DNA of 12,007 nt from Candidatus Helarchaeota archaeon. Lineage in GTDB: Archaea; Asgardarchaeota; Lokiarchaeia; Helarchaeales; JABXJV01. The stretch covers positions 1 to 12,007 of the forward strand of contig JABXJV010000423.1 of NCBI GenBank assembly GCA_013375355.1, in the 5' to 3' direction. The translations under genes and the position numbers were made by a program. Positions 6,750 to 12,007 of this stretch are shown one piece after another (the stretch's first letter is position 1; each line of letters opens with the position of its first letter). The notes under the pieces were generated by a model. The model was not told where the DNA came from. It did no database searches and saw nothing but the letters and a program-made list of their open reading frames with translations.

Positions 6750-7922
6750 ATGAGTGGGAGTATACAATTGGATGATTGGTGTGGAGTAATCCTTGCCGGT
6801 GGAAAGGGAACTAGATTAATGCCGTTAACATGGAATATGCCAAAACCTATGATAAAGATAGCTAACAAGCCAATGGTCCATTATGCAATTGATCTATTAA
6901 GATATGCAGGAATTAAAAAAATTATTATCGTGGTTAGACATTTAGGAGAACAGATAATAGATTATATTGAAAAAATTGATTGGGGAATTGAATGGGGACT
7001 TGAGATTCGAATACCTAACGTTGATTCGTTGGACACAGCTGATGCTTTACGGAAAGTTTCTGATTTAATTGATTGTGAGAATATTATTATTTCTATGGCA
7101 GATATAATAACAAACATAAATATGAAAGAGTTTATGGACTTTTCAATGAAAAAAAATGCGTTCGGTTCTATTTCTTTATTGTCTAGTGATCAACCTAAAC
7201 AATTTGGAGTTATAGTTCTTAATGGAAATCATAGAATTCGTGGATTTCTTGAAAAACCACGCCCCGATGAATTATATCTCTCGAGTTTAGTCTCGAAAAA
7301 TTCACTTCATCAGCATACCAACCTAATAAATACAGGAATCTATTATTTTAAAAGAGAAATCTTAGATATTTTAAATGAAATAAACCTAATGGATTTCGGA
7401 AAGAACGTTTTCCCTTATCTTTTAGCAAGTGACTATCCTATTTATGGTTATATATCAAAATATTATTGGATGGATGCGGGAACTCCTCTCTTTTATAAAT
7501 ATACAAATTGGGATCTTCTTCGTAAATGGTCTTGGCCCTTAGTGCCATTAGGCGAAGAGAAAGACCCCTATAAATGGTTTGAAAACATTGATACAATCGA
7601 ATTTGGAGAGAATATTGCTATAGATCCACACGTTGCAGTTGGTGAAGGATGTAAAATAAAGAACGGTGCAGTAATAGAAACTCTGACGTCAATTGGAAGA
7701 AATGTAGAGGTTGGTGAAGGAACTCATATCAGACAATCAGTAATTTGGGATAATGTGAAAATAGGAAATGAGTGTTTAATAAAAAATTCAATAATCTGTG
7801 ATAATGTAGAAATTGGAAATAAAGTAACAATATTAGAAAATACAATAGTTCCTACAAATTGTAAAATAAGAGATAATGTTAAATTGGAGAATCAATCCTT
7901 ATCTCCGGAGCAGGAAATATGA
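6750..7922 (+). CDS. Sugar-1-phosphate nucleotidyltransferase with beta-helix C-terminus
   Basis: Encodes 390 residues. The N-terminal Rossmann-like NTP_transferase domain (about 10-250) carries GVILAGGKGTRLMPLT (residues 12-27), the nucleotide-binding loop, then PKPM with K32, a metal-binding Asp in SMADI (D118), FLEKP (E168), NTGIY (N194) and YWMDAGT (D242). Residues about 285-381 are hexapeptide repeats forming a left-handed beta-helix. It should join a sugar-1-phosphate to an NTP and release pyrophosphate. Mannose-1-phosphate guanylyltransferase-like or glucose-1-phosphate specificity cannot be distinguished by eye. No strong ribosome site precedes ATG 6750. It ends five bases from the convergent phosphomutase-like gene. 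The domain layout matches the front part of bacterial proteins fused to a degenerate phosphomannomutase domain. Confidence 0.85.
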   Translation: MSGSIQLDDWCGVILAGGKGTRLMPLTWNMPKPMIKIANKPMVHYAIDLLRYAGIKKIIIVVRHLGEQIIDYIEKIDWGIEWGLEIRIPNVDSLDTADALRKVSDLIDCENIIISMADIITNINMKEFMDFSMKKNAFGSISLLSSDQPKQFGVIVLNGNHRIRGFLEKPRPDELYLSSLVSKNSLHQHTNLINTGIYYFKREILDILNEINLMDFGKNVFPYLLASDYPIYGYISKYYWMDAGTPLFYKYTNWDLLRKWSWPLVPLGEEKDPYKWFENIDTIEFGENIAIDPHVAVGEGCKIKNGAVIETLTSIGRNVEVGEGTHIRQSVIWDNVKIGNECLIKNSIICDNVEIGNKVTILENTIVPTNCKIRDNVKLENQSLSPEQEI

Positions 7923-7927
7923 TATAA

Positions 7928-9298
7928 CTAATTCTCGAGAACAATATCTTCCAATATCTTGAAAATCTCTTGAATATACTTTTTATCGCTTGATTCGGCA
8001 GATATTAATAATAAATTTTGATCTAAATGTGGATTAATATTAATCCATCCTTTATCAACGCCCAAAAATATTTTTATTCCAACTAAAGTATCAATTAATT
8101 TATAGTTTTCAACATGTTCTTCAAGGTTTTGTGCAATTTTTAATACAAAACTTTCTAAAATATCTCTCTCAACTGATAATTCTTTGTATATTTTTATTGA
8201 TTTAGGAACTCTTTGAATCAGTTCACTAATTTTTAGATTTTTTTTCACTATAAGTTCTAAAATTTTTAAAGTAGTTAATACCGTATCCGAGAAAGGTGCA
8301 TATTCTGGGAATCTGTATTTTCCACTGTCACTTGCACCGAAATCATATCTACCAAATCTTAGGAGACTTGAAACTGACCCTGGTCTATTTTCTACTCTTG
8401 TTACACTTCCATTGACCTTTTTTAACATTTCATCTATGATTTTAGTTGTTGATTTTGTTGCAACTACTTTTTTTTGTGAGCTTGGTGATTCAATTAATTC
8501 AGAGATAAAAAGTGTAAGTAAATCATCAGATTCGATATAATTTCCATTTTCATCTAAGAATACTGCTTTTGAGCCATCCGTATCGAAACATATCCCCAAA
8601 TTTGCTTCAGAAGTTCTAATAATCTTGGAAACTCTGCTAATAGAATTTAGATTGGGCAAAATTTGATCCAAATCAGGTTCTTGGGTATTTAACAAAATAC
8701 TATCTATTTTTAACTTATTGATTATAGGTGTTAGTACCTTTCCTAATGGACCATCTGCACAATCGGCAACAATGATTAATCTTGCATCGTATATCCGATC
8801 TATATCGATGAGTTGAGTAATGGCACCTTGATATACATCCATTACATTTTCCGCACTGGTAATACTTCCGATCCTTTTAGGACTTACCCTAGTAATTTTA
8901 GATTTAAGGTAATTATTGTATAAATCTTCAATTTTTTTTGCCCTAAATTCTATACCAGCAGGTTCATAGATTTTAAACACAATATTTTCTTTAGTATTAT
9001 GAGCAGAGCTGAACATTGCACCCCCATCAATGCCAAATTTTTTGATAACGAATTGTAAAACCGGTGTCGGTACTGCCAAAAGATTCAAAATTTTGATTCC
9101 TGCACTCATTGCACCTGCCGTGAATGCTCTTTTTAACATACGGGAATCTTGTCTGTAATCACGTGCAACAGCAATAACACCATCATTATTGAGATAAGTT
9201 CCATAAACGGCCCCTAGTGAAGATGCAATTTCTGGAGTCATTTCTACATTTACTTTTGCTAAAAATCGATCATTTTGAATTATATTTTTTGAGATCAA
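7928..9298 (-). CDS. Phosphohexomutase-family protein lacking catalytic motifs (probable pseudoenzyme)
   Basis: Encodes 456 residues, the normal length of phosphomannomutase/phosphoglucomutase proteins, and the four-domain order is recognisable. All key motifs are altered. The phosphoserine loop TASHNP reads SSAHNT with Ala at position 99; the metal loop DGDGDR reads DTDGSK (239-244), losing one Asp and Arg; the sugar loop GE.SGH reads GASDSGK (321-327); the phosphate loop RPSGTEP reads NPHLDQN (422-428). It is therefore unlikely to be a mutase. The N-terminus (VARDYRQDSRMLKRAF, AVPTPV) recalls the mutase-like tail fused to mannose-1-phosphate guanylyltransferases in some actinobacteria and cyanobacteria; here the matching nucleotidyltransferase is the convergent neighbour. 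The frame is intact, so it looks maintained. The start is TTG 9298; Met20 is an alternative. Confidence 0.78.
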   Translation of the reverse strand: MISKNIIQNDRFLAKVNVEMTPEIASSLGAVYGTYLNNDGVIAVARDYRQDSRMLKRAFTAGAMSAGIKILNLLAVPTPVLQFVIKKFGIDGGAMFSSAHNTKENIVFKIYEPAGIEFRAKKIEDLYNNYLKSKITRVSPKRIGSITSAENVMDVYQGAITQLIDIDRIYDARLIIVADCADGPLGKVLTPIINKLKIDSILLNTQEPDLDQILPNLNSISRVSKIIRTSEANLGICFDTDGSKAVFLDENGNYIESDDLLTLFISELIESPSSQKKVVATKSTTKIIDEMLKKVNGSVTRVENRPGSVSSLLRFGRYDFGASDSGKYRFPEYAPFSDTVLTTLKILELIVKKNLKISELIQRVPKSIKIYKELSVERDILESFVLKIAQNLEEHVENYKLIDTLVGIKIFLGVDKGWININPHLDQNLLLISAESSDKKYIQEIFKILEDIVLEN

Positions 9299-9410
9299 AT
9301 CCAGAATCCCTTATTTTGGTGATTAAATTATAATAAAATCTGATTATATATTTGTTAATTTATTTTATGACATTTTTAAAAAGTATAGAATTTAAACATT
9401 GAAATTAACT
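9299..9410 (-). promoter_or_regulatory. Gap between glycogen synthase and mutase-like gene
   Basis: These 112 AT-rich bases separate two genes on the minus strand. A short T run (minus strand, near 9378-9382) could end the glycogen synthase transcript, and AT stretches near 9325-9355 could be a promoter for the mutase-like gene. No single box is convincing, and read-through into one operon remains possible. Confidence 0.3.
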
Positions 9411-10850
9411 TTAATTCTTTCTTTTTAAATTAATTAATTTTTTATAAAGTTTAGAATATTTTTCTGCCGATAATTCCCAAGAATAATCGCATTCCATTGC
9501 ATTTCGAATTAATTTTTTCCAAAATTTTTTATCATTAAAAAATTTCAGGGCTTCTTTAATAGTTTCACATAATTTTTCACTTTTATATTCTCTAAAGGTG
9601 AATCCATTTCCTTGTTCATTAATTCGAAAATCTTTAATAGTATCTGCTAGGCCACCTGTTTCATATACAATTGGAATTGTTCCATACCTTAAACTAATCA
9701 TTTGATTTAAACCACAAGGTTCAAATGATGATGGCATTAAAAAAATGTCGGAGCCCGCTTCAATTTGATGTGCTAACTTATCATTATACTCTATTCTAAT
9801 AATAAATTTATTTTGATATTTTTTAGCAAATTTTTTGAGAGATTCGTGATATTTTGGTAGTCCTTCACCTAAAATAACTAACTGTAATTCCATATCCATG
9901 ATATGGTCAAAAGTATCAATAATTAAATCAAATCCCTTTTGTGATGTTATTCTAGAAACCATTCCTATTAATGGAACAGGAATTAAAGGTAGACCTAACT
10001 CTTCTTTTAGTTGATTCTTATTGTATTCCTTTTTATCTAACGTTTTATACGAATAGTTTTCCCAAATGAATTTGTCATTCTCAGGAGCCCAGATTTCGTA
10101 ATCAATTCCATTTAAAATGCCAAAAAGATAATTTTTTCTGGAATTAAGTTCTTTTTTTAGACCAAAACTAAGTGTTTCTGTTTGTATTTCTTGGGAATAC
10201 CTTTCAGAAACTGTGTTTATGAAATCAGAATAAATAATTCCACCTTTTAATAGATTGACTTTTTTATTAAATTTAAGTTTCTCTGGGACAAAAAATGAAT
10301 CATCTAATCCTAATTTTTTTAAGATTTGCTTTTCTCCAATCCCTTGAAAGGCTAAATTATGTATCGTTAATAATGTTTTCACATTTTTAAAAAAAGCTGG
10401 TTCATATACATCATTCTTTATTAGGATTGGTATGGTACTGGTATGCCAATCATGACAATGAATGAGTTCTGGTTTAAAATTAATAGTTTTTAATGATTTT
10501 AAAACTGCTTTGGAGAAGTATACAAATCTATCAGGGTTATCCGGATAATTATCGTAAATTTCGTCTCTATTGAAGAATTTTTCATTATCAGTAAAGTAAG
10601 TTGTTAAGTTAGTTACTTGATTATAATGTTCTAACAAGCTAAATTTTTCTTTGAAACCCGAAATCTCTAAATTTACTTTTAATTTCTTAAATTTGAAGGT
10701 TTTTTTATCAATTTGTTTATAAAATGGTAAAAAGCTTATAATGTTTATTCCTTTTTTTTTCATTATTCGAGAAAGTGCCCCAGTAACATCTGCCAATCCG
10801 CCAGTTTTGGCATAAGGAACAGATTCCGAGGATACTAATACGAGTTTCAT
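9411..10850 (-). CDS. glgA: Glycogen (starch) synthase, GT5 family
   Basis: Encodes 479 residues, almost exactly the length of E. coli GlgA (477), and key residues fall at the same numbers. KTGGLADV starts at K15, the ADP-glucose-binding loop. HCHDWHTS (131-138) and TIHNLAFQG (H164) follow. SERYSQEI and NGIDYEIW lead into the second domain, with R300 and K305 in MVSRITSQKGFD and the catalytic region SSFEPCGLNQ with E377, then YETGGLAD. The fold is GT-B. It extends alpha-1,4-glucan chains from a nucleotide-glucose donor in the cytoplasm; ADP-glucose is usual in bacteria, while archaeal enzymes may also use UDP-glucose. It is divergent from the maltokinase-like gene across 75 bases and upstream of the mutase-like gene on the same strand, with a 112-base gap. 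The product is likely an intracellular storage glucan. Confidence 0.93.
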   Translation of the reverse strand: MKLVLVSSESVPYAKTGGLADVTGALSRIMKKKGINIISFLPFYKQIDKKTFKFKKLKVNLEISGFKEKFSLLEHYNQVTNLTTYFTDNEKFFNRDEIYDNYPDNPDRFVYFSKAVLKSLKTINFKPELIHCHDWHTSTIPILIKNDVYEPAFFKNVKTLLTIHNLAFQGIGEKQILKKLGLDDSFFVPEKLKFNKKVNLLKGGIIYSDFINTVSERYSQEIQTETLSFGLKKELNSRKNYLFGILNGIDYEIWAPENDKFIWENYSYKTLDKKEYNKNQLKEELGLPLIPVPLIGMVSRITSQKGFDLIIDTFDHIMDMELQLVILGEGLPKYHESLKKFAKKYQNKFIIRIEYNDKLAHQIEAGSDIFLMPSSFEPCGLNQMISLRYGTIPIVYETGGLADTIKDFRINEQGNGFTFREYKSEKLCETIKEALKFFNDKKFWKKLIRNAMECDYSWELSAEKYSKLYKKLINLKRKN

Positions 10851-10894
10851 CTATCTTTCACAAAACTTTAAAATTTGAATAAAATTAAATCAAG

Positions 10895-10902
10895 TATATA
10901 TA
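10895..10902. promoter_or_regulatory. TATA box between glgA and the maltokinase-like gene
   Basis: TATATATA sits about 28 bases before ATG 10926, the distance expected between a TATA box and an archaeal transcription start. The maltokinase-like mRNA may therefore begin at or within a few bases of its start codon (leaderless). Because the sequence is symmetrical, it could also drive glgA with a leader of about 20 bases. Confidence 0.5.
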
Positions 10903-10925
10903 TTTGTTTAGCTGATTTTATTTTA

Positions 10926-12007
10926 ATGTTTCAAATTAACATTCAAAAAGACCATAATGAGATTTGGGATAATTTAGGATCAATAATACCTTTTTTAAAA
11001 CCTTGGTTAAAGCAGCAAAGATGGTCGGGTTTATTAAGTGTTGAGAAATTTGATTTAGAAACTGATCAGTTTCTAACTTTTAAAGATCAATCAGATTTAA
11101 AAATAATTGGTCATTTTCTAACCGTTAATGCAAATAATGCTCAAACACATCTTTTTTTGCCATTAATTTTTTATATGAATAAGCTAGAAATTGACAGTTC
11201 ACCTGAAATTGTAATAAATACAAATTCTTCTGAATTTTATATAAGCCAAGCAGAATGTTATCATGATTTTATAAACTTATTAATTAAGAATTTTCAAAAA
11301 CAGAAAACTTACGAATTGAAAAAGCAGAATTATTTTGAATTTGAACTAGAAAATGAGAAATTATTAGAAGATTTTGACTTAATAAGTTCAGAAGTTTTTA
11401 AAAAAGGAGAAACCACGAATTTTTTAACAAAAATCAAGGGAAAATCGCGAAATTTATTTTTAAAATCATACAGGAAAATTTCAACTTCAAGAGAACCAAT
11501 GCTAATTAGAGAACTTTTTAAATTAAATTATGAAAATATTCCTCAACCAATTGGTTTCGCCAAATTGAGAAACAAACAAGAAAATATCTGCTTTAATTTA
11601 CAAGAATTTATCACTTTTGATAATGATTTAGGTTATTATTTTTGGAAAAATTTAATTCATAGATTAGAATACCCCTCTCCTGAGCACCAAGTTGCTTTTA
11701 TTAATGATTCAAACTTAAATCTTAATTTATTAGGACTTGTAGATTTAGTTATTAATTTTCATCAAAAATCATCAAATTTAAAAATTCACCAATTTGAAAA
11801 AGAAAAATTCACAAATGATGATATTCAATCATTCAAAGATTCTCAAATAAAAATAATGGATGAAATTCTAAAACAAAGAGATGAAAATTTAAAAATTTTT
11901 AAAAATATATCTAAAAATTTTAATCAAATTCGAAAAGTTTTGCAAGCTTTGGAAAATTTCATTGGTTTTAATAAAATTACAGTTCATCAAGACTTACATC
12001 TTGCACA
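10926..12007 (+). CDS. Maltokinase-like (aminoglycoside phosphotransferase fold) protein, cut by window end
   Basis: An open frame of 360 codons plus two bases runs off the right edge. The N-terminus has LKPWLKQQRWSG (residues 24-35), the signature of the maltokinase N-terminal cap. A kinase-like Lys is at 180 in LFLKSYR, followed by REPMLIRELF. The last visible residues are VHQDLHLAQ (353 onward), matching the family's HGDLHLGQ catalytic loop with D356 as the expected base; Gly is replaced by Gln. Maltokinases phosphorylate maltose (or, in relatives, glucosamine) with ATP, feeding maltose-1-phosphate into glucan synthesis. Divergence from glycogen synthase supports a role in alpha-glucan metabolism. 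The substrate is inferred from family and context. The missing part should hold the DxD metal site and the C-terminal helices. Confidence 0.78.
   Translation, partial: MFQINIQKDHNEIWDNLGSIIPFLKPWLKQQRWSGLLSVEKFDLETDQFLTFKDQSDLKIIGHFLTVNANNAQTHLFLPLIFYMNKLEIDSSPEIVINTNSSEFYISQAECYHDFINLLIKNFQKQKTYELKKQNYFEFELENEKLLEDFDLISSEVFKKGETTNFLTKIKGKSRNLFLKSYRKISTSREPMLIRELFKLNYENIPQPIGFAKLRNKQENICFNLQEFITFDNDLGYYFWKNLIHRLEYPSPEHQVAFINDSNLNLNLLGLVDLVINFHQKSSNLKIHQFEKEKFTNDDIQSFKDSQIKIMDEILKQRDENLKIFKNISKNFNQIRKVLQALENFIGFNKITVHQDLHLA

Overview
This AT-rich window probably comes from an archaeon, and the mix of families would fit an Asgard/Lokiarchaeota-like genome. That placement is inference. The hints are TATA-like boxes about 25-30 bases before predicted transcript starts, one apparently leaderless gene, GTG/TTG starts, few clear Shine-Dalgarno sites, T-tract terminators, and a repeat protein resembling homing-endonuclease-associated repeat proteins. 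There is no rRNA, tRNA or universal marker gene, so taxonomy cannot be settled here.

Left part (1-2050): a YdjM-like membrane metal-dependent hydrolase (-), an ankyrin-repeat protein (-), and a divergent isoprenylcysteine-carboxyl-methyltransferase-like membrane protein (+) whose real start is probably ATG 1331.

Middle part (2051-6613), the most unusual region: a 893-residue modular protein (+) with 26-residue tandem repeats, a possible helix-turn-helix, four 77-79-residue repeats and a possible nuclease-like C-terminal domain. On both sides of it, in the same orientation, lie two copies of the 3' half of a GalT-like nucleotidyltransferase gene. One copy is the end of an intact 344-residue gene (5579-6613). 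The other is a detached 159-residue piece (2083-2562), about 76% identical in protein. This is the layout expected if an element entered the gene and carried a replacement 3' end, or if a duplication trapped the large gene.

Right part (6750-12007): a sugar-1-phosphate nucleotidyltransferase with a left-handed beta-helix tail (+), a convergent phosphohexomutase-family protein that has lost every catalytic motif (-), a GT5 glycogen synthase (-) and the first 360 codons of a maltokinase-like gene (+). With the GalT-like enzyme these form a sugar-nucleotide and alpha-glucan neighbourhood. The nucleotidyltransferase and dead mutase look like separated halves of a protein that is fused in some bacteria, so the mutase-like partner may be structural or regulatory.

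Three divergent gene pairs (near 1271, 6686 and 10898) each have a TATA-like sequence that could serve both directions.
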